Assembly: GCF_007827595.1 (NCBI RefSeq)
Contig: NZ_VISR01000041.1
Span: 1-64,000, forward strand
Direction: 5' to 3'
Length of the DNA: 64,000 nt
Origin: Streptomyces sp. BK340
GTDB lineage: Bacteria > Actinomycetota > Actinomycetes > Streptomycetales > Streptomycetaceae
Position numbers and translations under genes: made by a program. How positions within the stretch are numbered: the stretch's first letter is position 1; each line of letters starts with the position of its first letter. Shown one piece after another: positions 34,195 through 43,895 of this stretch. Below the pieces are notes generated by a model. It did not search any database and was not told the origin of the DNA. It worked only from the letters and a program-made list of their open reading frames with translations.

Positions 34195-35325
34195 TCAGGA
34201 AATAGGTTCTCCCAGGAGTAGGGAGCGGGCGCGGGCCCGGAAACCGTTGTCCAGGCCGGCGGTGCCGACGAGGAATCCCACGACGTCTGCAGCGCGCTTG
34301 GCGGCAACCTCCTCAAACAGGCCGCCCATATCCTCGGGCTTCCCGATGCGCCCGCCCAGGGCGGTTACCGAGGTGACCAGTTCCAGCATGCGTAGGGCTG
34401 GCAGCACTGTGTCGGGACGGGCCAAGATCCTTACGGTCAGCTCGCGTAGCCGGGGGTAGTAGACGGGCAGCAGGTCGACGTGGACGTCGCTGGGCAGCGC
34501 GCCGCTGTCCTTGACGGTCTTCAGCAGGCGGGCCAGGCCCTCTTTTTCGCGCAGGCCGGCGGGTCCTCCGAAGAGGTATTCCTGCAGTCCGCGGTCGGGG
34601 TCGGCGATATGGGTGGCGCGGATGGCTTCCACAGCTTGGCTGAGGGAGAGCAGGTACAGCCAGGCGCAGTCCAAGACGAGGGCCAGGTGCTGGGGGACGC
34701 GTGCGTCCAGGAGCGGGGCGGCTGCGGTGACCTCGTCGACCAATAGCATCGGATTGCGGTACGGCTCGGTGACCCAGTAGGTGAACTCCCGGTAGTCCGC
34801 CAGTGGCTTGAGCCGCTTGTCCAGGTCGCCGAAGGCACGCAGCACGGTGGTGGCCTTGTCCGGATCGAACAGCCAGGCCAGCGGCTCCGTGCCCAAGCCG
34901 AGTTCGCACGGGTGCAGTTCCTCCAGACGTGTGACCTCGCCGCTGTTCAGTGCGGAAATCCTCAGACGAGACGTCAGCTGTCGTGCAGCGTCGGTTAGGT
35001 CCCGCTCTCGGACCATGTATGCGGCGTCCGCACCGAAGAAGTCGGCCACGCCCCGCACCCAGAACATGCGGTTCGTCGACCCCTTGCTCGAAGTCTTGCA
35101 GTCCACGATCGCGCTCTGCATGCGGAAGCCACCGGCCACCGTGTATCCGAGCACGTCCAGATCGGTGTACGCCTCCGGTCCGCTGGAACGCTGACCGCGA
35201 GGCGTGGCAGATGAGGCACCCGCCTTGGAGACGCCGCGCAGCGGCACGTCCAAGCGGGTGGTGTACCCCATCCTCCATAGCAGCCGCCTTGATGCGACCT
35301 TCAGCCCCAGGTCGAGTTCGGTCAT
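34195..35325 (-). CDS. Nuclease-like hypothetical protein (PD-(D/E)xK-type motif)
   Basis: ATG at 35325 overlaps the upstream stop by four bases; 376 residues. Near the N-terminus, LGLKVASRRLLWRMGY is followed by YTDLDVLGYTVAGGF and AIVDCKTSSKG, giving D57...D75-x-K77, the spacing of a restriction-endonuclease-like core. It continues with NRMFWVRGVADFFGADAAYM. The rest is helical (QHLALVLDCAWLYLLSLSQA, VYYPRLRELTVRILARPD). It forms an operon with the winged-helix-like gene upstream. Together with the neighbouring GHKL and PIN genes this looks like a defence pair. The nuclease assignment is motif-level only. Confidence 0.58.
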   Translation of the reverse strand: MTELDLGLKVASRRLLWRMGYTTRLDVPLRGVSKAGASSATPRGQRSSGPEAYTDLDVLGYTVAGGFRMQSAIVDCKTSSKGSTNRMFWVRGVADFFGADAAYMVRERDLTDAARQLTSRLRISALNSGEVTRLEELHPCELGLGTEPLAWLFDPDKATTVLRAFGDLDKRLKPLADYREFTYWVTEPYRNPMLLVDEVTAAAPLLDARVPQHLALVLDCAWLYLLSLSQAVEAIRATHIADPDRGLQEYLFGGPAGLREKEGLARLLKTVKDSGALPSDVHVDLLPVYYPRLRELTVRILARPDTVLPALRMLELVTSVTALGGRIGKPEDMGGLFEEVAAKRAADVVGFLVGTAGLDNGFRARARSLLLGEPIS

Positions 35326-36602
35326 CGCGCGCGTCCCCTTCCCAAGGCGGCGTCTACCACGCCCTGCCATTGCCGCGGGCTGCTCTTCGCTTTGGCCCTC
35401 GTGCGGTACATCGTCTGCATTGGTGCGGTGAATGACTGGCCCAGCGCCAGCGTCTGACGTGCCTGCTCGTCACCCACACGTCCGCCGATCTGCTCCCCGA
35501 AAGAGATCAGGTCGCGGGCGATTCGCAGCGCCTCGCGGTTGTCTGGCGTGTCGATGAAGCGGGGCATTACCCAATTGCCGCCGGGCTTGGGGTCGGGATC
35601 GAAAGCCACTAGTCCCGCTGCGTGGATCAGCCGGTACTGCCGCTCATGAGCCTCGTGAGGACGCAGGAAACCTCGGTTCGGGTCGAGCAGCTTGTCGATC
35701 ACGTCGACCAGTGCATGCCCCGGCAGGCTGGTATAACCGCCGAAATGCTGACCGCAGCGCAGGCAGGCCAGCACTGCCAAGGCCTTGTCCAGCACCGGCT
35801 TGCGGCCGCGCAGCAGATCGCGATCGAGAATGTAGGGCAACGCGGCAAACGGCTGAAGAGTCCCGTCCGGGCGCTGCACGGCGGGCGCCAGCAGCAGGCC
35901 CCGCGCGATCGCGTCCTGGAGCAAGGGCTGCGTATCGACAACGGGCAAGCCTTGTTCGCCGCGGACGGCTGCGAAAGCCTCGGCCAGCTGGTCGCTCCCG
36001 TGATCACGGACCAACTCGGTGATCACCTGGGGGTTTTCGAATCCGAAGAACGGCGAGTACAGGACGTCACCGTCCGGCACCTGGATGCGTTTGAGCAGTT
36101 CCGCCCGCTCACCGATCTCAAGCAGCAAGGGAAGCGCGGCGGAGTCCAGACCCACCTTGGAGGCCACCTCTTCCTGCGGCACGGGCCCGTCGGCTAGGTA
36201 GTCCACCAAGCGCACCATCTGCTCCTCGGTTTCCGAGGGCCGCCGGTTCCGCCACGCCTCACCAAGCCTGGCGTACAGATCGTCGTAGTAGGGCACGCTC
36301 TCGGTGAACCGTGTGATCTTGCCGCCGGAGCGCTGCACGCCCTCCACGAACCCGAGATCTTCCAGGGCCAGGACCACCGGGTCGAAGGCGAACTGGTTTA
36401 CATCCAGCTGTTCCGCGGCTACTGCGCGCAGTGCGGCTGCGTTGTCGATGACTTCCTGGCCCCGTATGAGCGCGGCCAGGCTCGCGGCCATTCCGATCAT
36501 CTGGGTGTCCATCAGCGGTTCCAGAGTTCCGGAATTCGGATCAACGTTCCGCAATCCTGCGTGCACGTCCTGGCAGCGCAGCCCCTCGTCGAATCTGTCC
36601 AT
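35322..36602 (-). CDS. Winged-helix-like hypothetical protein, partner of nuclease-like gene
   Basis: ATG at 36602 after GAGGAG gives 426 residues. Two segments look like winged helices: LALEDLGFVEGVQRSGGKIT and EEQMVRLVDYLADGPVPQEE then VASKVGLDSAALPLLLEIGE. A further conserved-looking stretch is VLYSPFFGFENPQVITELVR. No catalytic motif is seen. It overlaps the nuclease-like gene (ATGA) and is the first gene of that pair; the PIN gene is divergent 105 bp away. It could be a DNA-recognition subunit; that is inference. Confidence 0.58.
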   Translation of the reverse strand: MDRFDEGLRCQDVHAGLRNVDPNSGTLEPLMDTQMIGMAASLAALIRGQEVIDNAAALRAVAAEQLDVNQFAFDPVVLALEDLGFVEGVQRSGGKITRFTESVPYYDDLYARLGEAWRNRRPSETEEQMVRLVDYLADGPVPQEEVASKVGLDSAALPLLLEIGERAELLKRIQVPDGDVLYSPFFGFENPQVITELVRDHGSDQLAEAFAAVRGEQGLPVVDTQPLLQDAIARGLLLAPAVQRPDGTLQPFAALPYILDRDLLRGRKPVLDKALAVLACLRCGQHFGGYTSLPGHALVDVIDKLLDPNRGFLRPHEAHERQYRLIHAAGLVAFDPDPKPGGNWVMPRFIDTPDNREALRIARDLISFGEQIGGRVGDEQARQTLALGQSFTAPMQTMYRTRAKAKSSPRQWQGVVDAALGRGRAR

Positions 36603-36706
36603 CAGCTCCTCGCCCCCTCGATCGGCGCGTCCCGGCGCCGCCGGCCATCATCTCTCGTCTCCGCCCGGCACGGAGGGCTGTCAGTGGCGTGCGGCATCAT
36701 CGGCAG

Positions 36707-37591
36707 ATGGCCGCCACACAAGCCCCGCCGACGTACCTGGAACGCCTCCGTTCAGACCTGGATGTGATCGAAGCTGATTTCCTGAAGATCCTCGCGGACT
36801 CGCAGATCCGGAACGTCGACTCGAACCGCCGGTCCAACGGCATCGTTATCTACGCTGCCCCGAAGTGGGGCTGGGTGCCCAGCGGCCCCGCACTTGAGAC
36901 GCGAAGGATGGAACTGCTGGGGCGCGTACGGGAATGGGAACCGTTGTTCCGGCTGCTGTTTCCGCACCCGACGCCGGAGGTCACCAAGCGCCTCGACAGG
37001 ACCCTCGGCCTGCTGCAGCGCTGGCTTGTACGCCCCCGGGACATCACCGTGCCGGCCTCCATCGACAAGGCCATCGACAAGGTCAAGGCGGCCACGGCCA
37101 CGCTCCGGAAGCTGGGCGAGCTCCTGCCGGATGACACCTGGACGGTGCGGGTAGTGGTCGACACGAACATGCTGCTCGATGACCCCGATGTCGCGATCTA
37201 TACGCCGCTGCTCGGGAACCGGTACATGGTCCACCTGCTGCCCGTCGTTCTGCGGGAACTGGACGACCACAAGCTCGCTGGCCGCAACCCCGACATCAGG
37301 GACGCGGCGAAGAAAGCCGACCGCCGCCTGAAAGGGCTTCGGACCAACGGCGACGTGCTGCGCGGTGTGCGGGTGGCCGGTGATGTGCATGCCGTCTTCG
37401 AGCACATCGAACCCAAGGGCGACGGCCTGCCGAACTGGCTCGACCTGGACGTGCCCGACGACCGCTTCGTGGCCTCCACCCTGCTGCTGCAGTCCCAGCA
37501 CCCCGGCTCCGCCGTCTACGTGGCCACCAGGGACATCAACCTCCAGACCAAACTCGCCGCCGTCGGACTGCCCTTCATCGAGAAGCCATGA
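36707..37591 (+). CDS. PIN-domain ribonuclease-like protein
   Basis: ATG at 36707 gives 294 residues. The N-terminal ~150 residues are helical (YLERLRSDLDVIEADFLKIL). The C-terminal PIN domain has WTVRVVVDTNMLLDDPDVAI (first Asp), VLRELDDHKLAGRNPDIRD (Glu/Asp), VPDDRFVASTLLLQSQHP (third acidic cluster) and VATRDINLQTKLAAVGL (final Asp). These are the four acidic positions of metal-dependent PIN nucleases, used in toxins and RNA processing. No small antitoxin-like gene precedes it. A broken gene starts at 37631, 40 bp downstream. Confidence 0.78.
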   Translation: MAATQAPPTYLERLRSDLDVIEADFLKILADSQIRNVDSNRRSNGIVIYAAPKWGWVPSGPALETRRMELLGRVREWEPLFRLLFPHPTPEVTKRLDRTLGLLQRWLVRPRDITVPASIDKAIDKVKAATATLRKLGELLPDDTWTVRVVVDTNMLLDDPDVAIYTPLLGNRYMVHLLPVVLRELDDHKLAGRNPDIRDAAKKADRRLKGLRTNGDVLRGVRVAGDVHAVFEHIEPKGDGLPNWLDLDVPDDRFVASTLLLQSQHPGSAVYVATRDINLQTKLAAVGLPFIEKP

Positions 37592-37630
37592 GCACCAGCA
37601 AGCCCGCGGTACCCAGCAAGGGAGCACCCT

Positions 37631-37860
37631 GTGTCCGCCGACTTCTCCGCCCTGCACGAACCGCTCGTGGAATGGGTCTACGACCGCACGAGCTTGGCGC
37701 GGTGCTGATCACCGAATTCGGACAGTCGCACGGCCTCAGCGAGAACCAGACCTACCAACTCCTGCAGTACTGCAAGGGCCACCGGCTCCTGGACGACCGC
37801 CACACGACTCATGACGGCCTGCCAGCCTCACTGACTCCCCCGCCAATCCGGCTCTTGTGG
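37631..37860 (+). pseudogene. Frameshifted helical hypothetical gene
   Basis: GTG at 37631 with GGGAG upstream opens SADFSALHEPLVEWVYDRTS and stops after ~24 codons. Another frame resumes with LGAVLITEFGQSHGLSENQT then YQLLQYCKGHRLLDDRHTT and GLPASLTP. Joined, they look like the first ~75 residues of a small winged-helix-type protein, with a shift near 37693. Beyond LTP the frame becomes low-complexity. Probably a remnant paired once with the PIN gene. Confidence 0.5.
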
Positions 37861-37980
37861 GCACGGAGAAGAGGAACGAAGGCAAACCCGCCCGCAACAG
37901 AGCGGCCACCCCGGGACAGACCATCGAACGGCGCTGACCGCACCGCGAGAGCGGCGCTCGCCTGCGCGGTGAGACAGCAC

Positions 37981-38011
37981 GAGACCCCGGGCATCTGCGG
38001 CCCGGGGTCTC
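37981..38011. terminator. Strong GC hairpin
   Basis: A perfect 12-bp stem, GAGACCCCGGGC (37981-37992) with GCCCGGGGTCTC (38000-38011), seven-base loop, followed by TCTGTGCTC. It ends the PIN-side transcription unit and faces the transposon. Confidence 0.7.
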
Positions 38012-38052
38012 TCTGTGCTCTGGAATGTCCGCCCGGTTCAATGACCCGCTGA

Positions 38053-38279
38053 CGCTCAGAGGGGGGCTTGTTGGTGTATCGCGGGGTTGCTGGCCTGGTG
38101 TGTTGTGGGTTGGTTGAGAGGCCGGGTGGGTGGTTGGGCGGGGAGGTCGGGGTGGGTGAGCTGGGGTTGTGTCTTCTGTTCTGAGTGGGGCCGCGCTCGT
38201 TGTAGGTAGTTCTGGCGTGTAAGGGCCTGGTTGGTGTTTGTGCTGGTCAGGGCTGTTTCGCCTGATCGGTGGGTGGGGG
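38053..38279. other. G/T-rich, strand-asymmetric transposon end region
   Basis: This 227-bp stretch has almost only G and T on the plus strand, with repeated GGTTG/GTTGG and TGTTG words, unlike the surroundings. It lies just beyond the TniB stop, where the end of a Tn7/Tn5053-like element with transposase-binding repeats would be expected. I could not fix a terminal inverted repeat by eye. Confidence 0.4.
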
Positions 38280-39329
38280 TTAGCGGTTGTGGGTGGGGCG
38301 TCTGTGTTGTTCGGCGAGGTGGTCGAGCTGTACGGCGTCGAGAGCGGTTTTGGTGATGCGTTCGGTGCCGTCGTGGATGGCGGTGATGGCGGCTTGGCGG
38401 ATGAGGCGTGTGAGGGATCCGATGCGGCCGGCGGTGCGTTGGTGGAGGTAGGGGGCGTGGCGGGGGAGGGTTCCGGGCTTGTGCTGGTGGAGGTCGAGGG
38501 CGTTTTCGATGTCGGTGATGACGTCGCGGAAGGGTTCGCGGGTGCCGTGTCGGGCGGGGAGGGGGCCGCAGGTGATGAGGGTGGCGCGTCCGGCGAGTTG
38601 GGCGCCGCGGGTGCCGCTGAACAGGGGTGTGTCGGTGACGTTGATGCCGGCGTAGACGAAGGTGGCGGGCAGGCGTTCGGTGAGGTCTTTGAGTAGGTCG
38701 GCGGTCTGGGCGCCGGTGGTGGTGCGGGGGTTGAGGCGGTGGATTTCGTCGATGAGGACGAGTTGGACGCCGGCGGTGGTGTAGGTGTGGCAGACGGCGT
38801 CGGTGATCTGGGTCTGGGTCATGCGGGCGGTTACGGGGATGCCGAGGTAGCGGGCGAATTCGGTGATGAGGGTTTTCGCGGTGGCCCCGGGCGGGACGAG
38901 GACGTAAGCGACAGGGGCCGCGGTGTGGGCTGATCCGGGCGCTGCTGGGTTTTTGCGCAGGTGGGCGAGGTGGCAGGTACGGCCGACGTTCAGCAGGGCG
39001 GTGGTTTTCCCGGCTGCGGCGGGTCCGGTGACGATGAGGGAGGGCCGTGCGGTGGTCTGCTGGTGGCGGCCGAGGATCATCAGGGTGCGGACCTGGGTGG
39101 CGAGTTGGCTGATGGCGGGGGTGCGGATGGTGACGAACGCGGAGTGGTAGGCGAGGCGTTCCTCGGTGGTGCGGGGCGGGTCGTCGGGCTGGGGCGGGGC
39201 GGGCGGGTCGGTGGTGGCGAAGCGCTGCCAGCCTTGCCAGGTGGTCAGGGGCCAGGACGGCTCGGCCGCCTCACTGTCGCCGGCGCCGACTGGTGTGCTG
39301 CCCGCACTCTGCGGGTTCGGGTTCACCAT
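38280..39329 (-). CDS. tniB: TniB/TnsC-like AAA+ transposition ATPase
   Basis: The 349-residue product has Walker A SLIVTGPAAAGKTTALLNVG near residue 105, Walker B LVLIDEIHRLNPRTTTG near 180, sensor-like ATFVYAGINVTDTPLF and a C-terminal helical lid (AGRIGSLTRLIRQAAITAI). This pattern matches TniB/TnsC-type AAA+ ATPases that couple target selection to the transposase. Its start overlaps the TniA stop by seven bases. A broken second copy of the same segment lies at ~53882-54100. Part of a TnsA/TniA/TniB/TniQ module. Confidence 0.85.
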   Translation of the reverse strand: MVNPNPQSAGSTPVGAGDSEAAEPSWPLTTWQGWQRFATTDPPAPPQPDDPPRTTEERLAYHSAFVTIRTPAISQLATQVRTLMILGRHQQTTARPSLIVTGPAAAGKTTALLNVGRTCHLAHLRKNPAAPGSAHTAAPVAYVLVPPGATAKTLITEFARYLGIPVTARMTQTQITDAVCHTYTTAGVQLVLIDEIHRLNPRTTTGAQTADLLKDLTERLPATFVYAGINVTDTPLFSGTRGAQLAGRATLITCGPLPARHGTREPFRDVITDIENALDLHQHKPGTLPRHAPYLHQRTAGRIGSLTRLIRQAAITAIHDGTERITKTALDAVQLDHLAEQHRRPTHNR

Positions 39330-41428
39330 GTGTCGGCTTCCTCGTGTGCGTCGTAGAGCCCGAATCCGGCGGCCGCGGCGGGGCAGGTGTCGTCGTCGGG
39401 GAGGTCGTCGAGGTCGTCGATGCTGTCGTCCTCGCCGTGCTGCGCCGACTCGCCGGTGATGGGGCCGGTGCCGTACCGGGGGTGCCGTGCGGCGGGAACC
39501 GGCAGCGTGGTGGCGCGGGCGAGGAGGGCTTGTTCGGCGGTGGTGGCGTGGCCGCTGTGGACACGGCGCATGAGCTGGTCGAGGGCGTCGGCCAGGCCGG
39601 CCTCATGCTGCTGGCTGTCGTCGTGGTTGTTGTGGTGGGCGTGGGTGCGGATGTGCTGCCAGGTGTGGTCGTTGAACGGCTGGTGGACGTGGTCGCGGTG
39701 GATCCAGGGGATTTCGGTGAGGTCGCCGTCGGGCAGGCGGATCCAGATCTGGCGGACGTCGTGGGGGTTGTAGTGGATTTCCCATTTCCCGCCGCGGCCG
39801 GCGACGGGGGAGGCCTGGCAGCGGTACGGGGCGAGGAGATCGTGGTCGTAGGTGCGGTGGTGGATTGTGATGCCGGCGGGGGTGATGGCCTGCCAGCGCA
39901 CGGGCAGCAGTTCGAGGTAGTCGCTGCAGGTCAGCGGGACGGGCACGTACCCGGCGACGGCGACGAGCGCGGCCCACATCTGGTTCGGCGTGAGGGCCTT
40001 TCTCGGCATCATCGGGTGGCGCAGGCCTTCGTGGGGCCGGTGGTGGTAGTGCACCAGCCACTCATCGAGGAGGTCCTGGAGCTGGGCGACGCTGTAGCAG
40101 GCGTCTTTCTCGGTGTCGGGGCCGCGGCGGGTGACGTCGGATCCGGTGTAGCCGGGCAGGTGCTGGCAGAACAGCGCGTTGATGGTGCCGAAGGTCCGCT
40201 CCACGATGCCTTTGGCGGTGGGGGCGCGGGGAGGGGCGGGCTGGACGCTGATGCCGAGGTGTTCGCAGGCGGCGGTGAACGCGGCGGAGACGAAGACTTT
40301 GCCGCGGTCGACGACGATCGTCTCGGGCAGGGCGACGGGCCTGGCCGCCGCGCCGGCCAGCCGCTCGTCGAGTGCGGCCAGACGCTGGTGGGGGAGTGCG
40401 GGGGCGTGGTCCATGCGCAGGATGTCCGGCCAGGTCGGCCGGGCGGGGTGGGGGACGGCCATCTCCGCCAGCAGCAGGGCCGCGTCGACGGCCTTGGTCG
40501 CGCTCGGGCACAGCACGGCGGCGAGGATGGCGCGGGTGGCGACGTCGACGGCGATGGTGAGTTCGGGCCGGGCCAGACGCCCGTCGTCGAAGAGGGCCAG
40601 GACGTCCAGGCGGGTGGTGTCGACCTGGACCTGCTCGCCGGGCCGCAGCGCCGTGGCGGGGGTGAAGGCCCGCCCGTCCACGCTCGCGGGCACCTGCCTC
40701 ACGGGCCCGGAGGGCAGTTCGCCGGGCCGGGCGAGATTGGTGACGAGCCGGTACAGCGTGGCCTGGGACGGCGCGGGCACCGTGCCCGGGCCGTGTCGGT
40801 CCTCGAGGATCTGGTTGATCAGCGGGAACAGGCCGTTGATGGTGCCCTTGGAGCGGCCGCGCCGGCGGCGCAGCGCTTCGCGGACAGCGGCGACGACGCG
40901 TTCGTCGGCCCGGCCGGTGGGGCTGGAGGCGCGGGTGGTGCGGTGGTCGAGGAGCCCCCACAGGCCTTGCTTGCGGTAGGCCAGGCGCATGCGCTGCACC
41001 GTGGTGCGCGAGACGCGGCCGAACCCGAGCGCGGTCAGCTCCTTAGCCTTGGCCTGGTCCCGCTGGGCCAGCGTGTGCTGTTCGGGGTCGTACTGCGGCC
41101 GTACCGCCTCGTCGCTGCCTGGCCCGCCGGGCAGGCCGCATTCGACTTCCCTTACATTCCGCTGCCAGGCCAGCGCTTTCTCACGCGCCGCGGCGGGGGC
41201 GGTCTCGAACAGGCCCCACTGCGGGGCGGCCTGGGGTACGTCGGCCCCGATGACGGTGAAGCCGGGGTCGGCGAACAGGTGCCCGGCGAGCACGGCTTCA
41301 CCGCCGCCGTCCGGGCCGACGAGGTGGATGTCCTGCCCGGAAAGGGCGACCACTTGCCACTTCACGCCACGGAAGCGGACGTGAGCACCGACCTTCACGG
41401 CCGGCCGGGCATTGCGCCGCGCGGTCAC
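39323..41428 (-). CDS. tniA: TniA/TnsB-like DDE transposase
   Basis: GTG at 41428 overlaps the TnsA-like stop by four bases; 701 residues. N-terminal HTH regions (GFGRVSRTTVQRMRLAYRKQ) lead to an rve/RNase-H core: first Asp in GEQVQVDTTRLDVLALFDDG, second in ETIVVDRGKVFVSAAF, Glu in APTAKGIVERTFGTINALF. The Mu-transposase-type C-domain follows (LECSDYLELLP-like region, VAGRGGKWEIHYNPHDVRQI) with a His-rich tail. This is the strand-transfer subunit of Tn7/Tn5053-like transposons. Intact by reading frame. Confidence 0.85.
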   Translation of the reverse strand: MTARRNARPAVKVGAHVRFRGVKWQVVALSGQDIHLVGPDGGGEAVLAGHLFADPGFTVIGADVPQAAPQWGLFETAPAAAREKALAWQRNVREVECGLPGGPGSDEAVRPQYDPEQHTLAQRDQAKAKELTALGFGRVSRTTVQRMRLAYRKQGLWGLLDHRTTRASSPTGRADERVVAAVREALRRRRGRSKGTINGLFPLINQILEDRHGPGTVPAPSQATLYRLVTNLARPGELPSGPVRQVPASVDGRAFTPATALRPGEQVQVDTTRLDVLALFDDGRLARPELTIAVDVATRAILAAVLCPSATKAVDAALLLAEMAVPHPARPTWPDILRMDHAPALPHQRLAALDERLAGAAARPVALPETIVVDRGKVFVSAAFTAACEHLGISVQPAPPRAPTAKGIVERTFGTINALFCQHLPGYTGSDVTRRGPDTEKDACYSVAQLQDLLDEWLVHYHHRPHEGLRHPMMPRKALTPNQMWAALVAVAGYVPVPLTCSDYLELLPVRWQAITPAGITIHHRTYDHDLLAPYRCQASPVAGRGGKWEIHYNPHDVRQIWIRLPDGDLTEIPWIHRDHVHQPFNDHTWQHIRTHAHHNNHDDSQQHEAGLADALDQLMRRVHSGHATTAEQALLARATTLPVPAARHPRYGTGPITGESAQHGEDDSIDDLDDLPDDDTCPAAAAGFGLYDAHEEADTW

Positions 41429-42232
41429 CTGGCATCTCCCGTCTCGGGGCCGCTCCAGCCCTGCGGGCCGACGGGGACGCGTTCGTGCAGGGGCGTGTCG
41501 AGGCCGGCCGTCAGCTGTCCGTGCCACAGGGCGTGGAAGACACAGGGGAGGACCTCGATCGGGTCGCCGATTGCTTCTGCGCCCTCGATCAGCGGCCGCG
41601 TCCGCGTGAACGCCTCGACGACCGCCGCCATCAGGCCCAGGCGGCCGGCGTTGCGGGGGTGGCGGGAGCCGGCCAGCCATTTCAGGTTGGCGGCCAGGAC
41701 GTCGTCGAGCGGTGTCAGGCGCCGGTAGGTCCAGCCGATGTGCGCGCACGCCTGCGCCACCGCCTCGGCGGCCTTCCTCGCGAGTTTCCCCGCCCGAGTC
41801 CGGGTGGCTGAGGCAGTCGGCAAGCAGGGCGGTGCCGTCGGCACGGCGGGCGAAGAGCTGCGGCACCCAGGAACGCACCTGCCCGCGGGGGTTACGCCAC
41901 AGCAGCGGCACGGGCCGCCCCGCCAGGCCTGTCACGTCCGGGTCGCGGTCCAGGACCATCAGTTGGGCGCGCATCGCGTTCGACCCCGCGGTCACGTGCC
42001 GCCCGGTGGTCGCCGACCACCACAGGCCTGGCCCCCAGCGGCGCCCCGGGACGACCGGGAACGCCGACACCGGTGGCAGTTCCTCGAACGCCACGGTCAT
42101 GGCGGCATCCGCCCACCGCTGCTGCACAACCTGCCCCACCGGGTCGAGGAACACCGCCTCGAACCCGCCGCCCTGGTCCACGGCCGCTCGCCTTGCCCGG
42201 CTCCTGGGCCGGGCCGCTTCTGTGCTGGTCAC
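41425..42232 (-). pseudogene. TnsA-like transposon endonuclease, frameshifted
   Basis: GTG at 42232 opens AVFLDPVGQVVQQRWADAAM, then RWGPGLWWSATTGRHVTAG, then VPQLFARRADGTALLADCLS, a TnsA-like nuclease N-part. At the CCCC run 41788-41791 (GGGG on the coding strand) the frame slips. Removing one G restores KLARKAAEAVAQACAHIGWT, then YRRLTPLDDVLAANLKWLAG, up to the stop at 41425, giving ~268 residues in one frame. TnsA-type subunits cut the 5' ends so that transposition is cut-and-paste. Whether the extra base is real or an assembly error cannot be told here. Confidence 0.7.
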
Positions 42233-42342
42233 CCGCGCCAGCCAAGTTGCTCCCGTCGGTCCAGGCCTTCGTTTTCATTGTTTCTGCCACGAACGAGTGC
42301 CGTATCAGCTAACAGCCGACCCGTCCGTCGGCGCATCGGCTG

Positions 42343-43724
42343 TCAGCCGCCGTCCTGCCTGCCCGCCGTCAGCATCTGGCTGAGCATCTCAACGGGCATG
42401 TCCACCCACCGGGCCACCTCCTCAAGCGGCACCCCGCCGTTCACCGCCGCCACCGCGGTCCGTTTCCAGGCGTTCTCGATCAGACCGGCACTGTGACCGA
42501 GCCCGCGCAGCAGCCGCCGGGCGACCTCGGCGGTCGGCCCGGTCTGCACCCCGCGCAGCTGCAGCAGCTGCTCCTCGGCGCTGTCGATAGCGCTGGTGAT
42601 CAGCCTGCGCTGCTCGGCGGGCACCGCAGCCCGCCACATCGTCCCCGAGCCGGGCGCCTTCTTCTCCTTGCCCAGCACCCGCAGCTGGCCGGCCATGGTG
42701 GTGGCCTGGTGTTCCTGGCGCAGCCGCCACGGGTCGTTGTCGTACCCAGGAGGCCCGCCAGCGCCGCGGCGAAGGCGGATGACGCTGCCCATCCAGGAGA
42801 TCAGCGGCCCCCCGTGGTCGGTCGCGGCCAGGGGCCCCAGCCATTCCCGACCCAGCCGCTCACCGAGCCTGCGGCAGAACCACCCGTCGGCGGGCAGCGC
42901 CCGCGGCCGCCCAGCACCACTGTCGGCCCACACCAGCTCGGCCATGGCCGGGTCCAGCAGCGCCTCGGCCACCGCCACCACCTCCGGGAAGACGGCCGCG
43001 TCCCGCCCCACGATCCGCCACCGCTCCAGATCACCACCTGCATCCCCGCCCGCCACCTGGTGCAGACGCCGCGGCCAGATCGTCTCCCGCTCCCACTGCA
43101 GGGCCTGCTCCCACCACCGGACCACCACCGCTCACGCCAGCGCGAACACCCGCTCCGGCTTTACTCCGGCCCGCACCGCCCGCCGCGCCACCTTGGCCCA
43201 TCGTCGCTGCGCCGCCACTACCTCCGGCAGCCCACGCAGGTTGAGGTGCTCCAGCGGCTGGTGGGCGTCCGCGTCCAGGAGCCACCGCCCGTGCCGGACA
43301 CACGCCCGCTCCCACCGTGGCGCGTACCGCACTGTCCGCAGCTCCTGCCCGGTGCGGCGGGCCGTGCACAGGCGGCAGCCGAAGGCGACCGTGCCTCCGG
43401 TCCGCCACGCCGCCGCTGGCACCCCGTTCTGTCCGGCCGACAGCTTGGCGTCCTCCTGTCCCCAGGACGGCAACGCCCGCGCCAGCACGTCTTCTTCGAC
43501 GCCGCACAGGCCTGTCAGGAGCTGCCGTCCGGCTGCGTTCAGCAGCACCTCGGCGTCGGCCCGCGCGCCCCGCCATCGTGCCCCGGCGGATAGTTGCGCC
43601 ACTGCCAGCACGACCGCAACACCTTCGCCTCCATCCCGTAACGGCTCGCGATACGGCAGATCAGCGACGAGGTCGTCTCCCCCTGCAGGGGAACTGTCCG
43701 CAGGAGGCCGGGATGATGTGTCAC
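42343..43724 (-). pseudogene. TniQ-like target-selection protein, with frameshift and nonsense stop
   Basis: GTG at 43724 opens HHPGLLRTVPLQGETTSSLI then CRIASRYGMEAKVLRSCWQW, the usual TniQ start. Near 43567-43583 the frame shifts (G runs), and a second frame continues ADAEVLLNAAGRQLL, GCRLCTARR and CVRHGRWLLDADAHQPLEHL with the TniQ zinc-finger Cys/His. That frame ends FALA-TGA at 43132, and the very next in-frame codons continue VVVRWWEQALQWERETIW and 250 further residues to 42343. So one indel and one in-frame stop split the gene. TniQ links TniB/TnsC to the target and, in CRISPR-associated transposons, to Cascade. Likely inactive. Confidence 0.7.
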
Positions 43725-43895
43725 GCCACCACAGTCTCGCGTTCGCCGATCCGGGCGAGCGGTTTCGCAGCAGCCGTCCGGGCCCGGCCGGCCGGTCGCG
43801 CAGTGCGCTACGAGCTTTTCACCGCGCTGGGCCTGCCCGGCCAGCCCCCGCGTCACCCCAGAGAGTTCGACCGCCTGCTCAAGACCGCCCTGGCC

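Noticed and set aside
39293..41728. 811-codon plus-strand frame
   Set aside because: Antisense to TniA and TnsA, whose DDE and nuclease-type motifs are clear.
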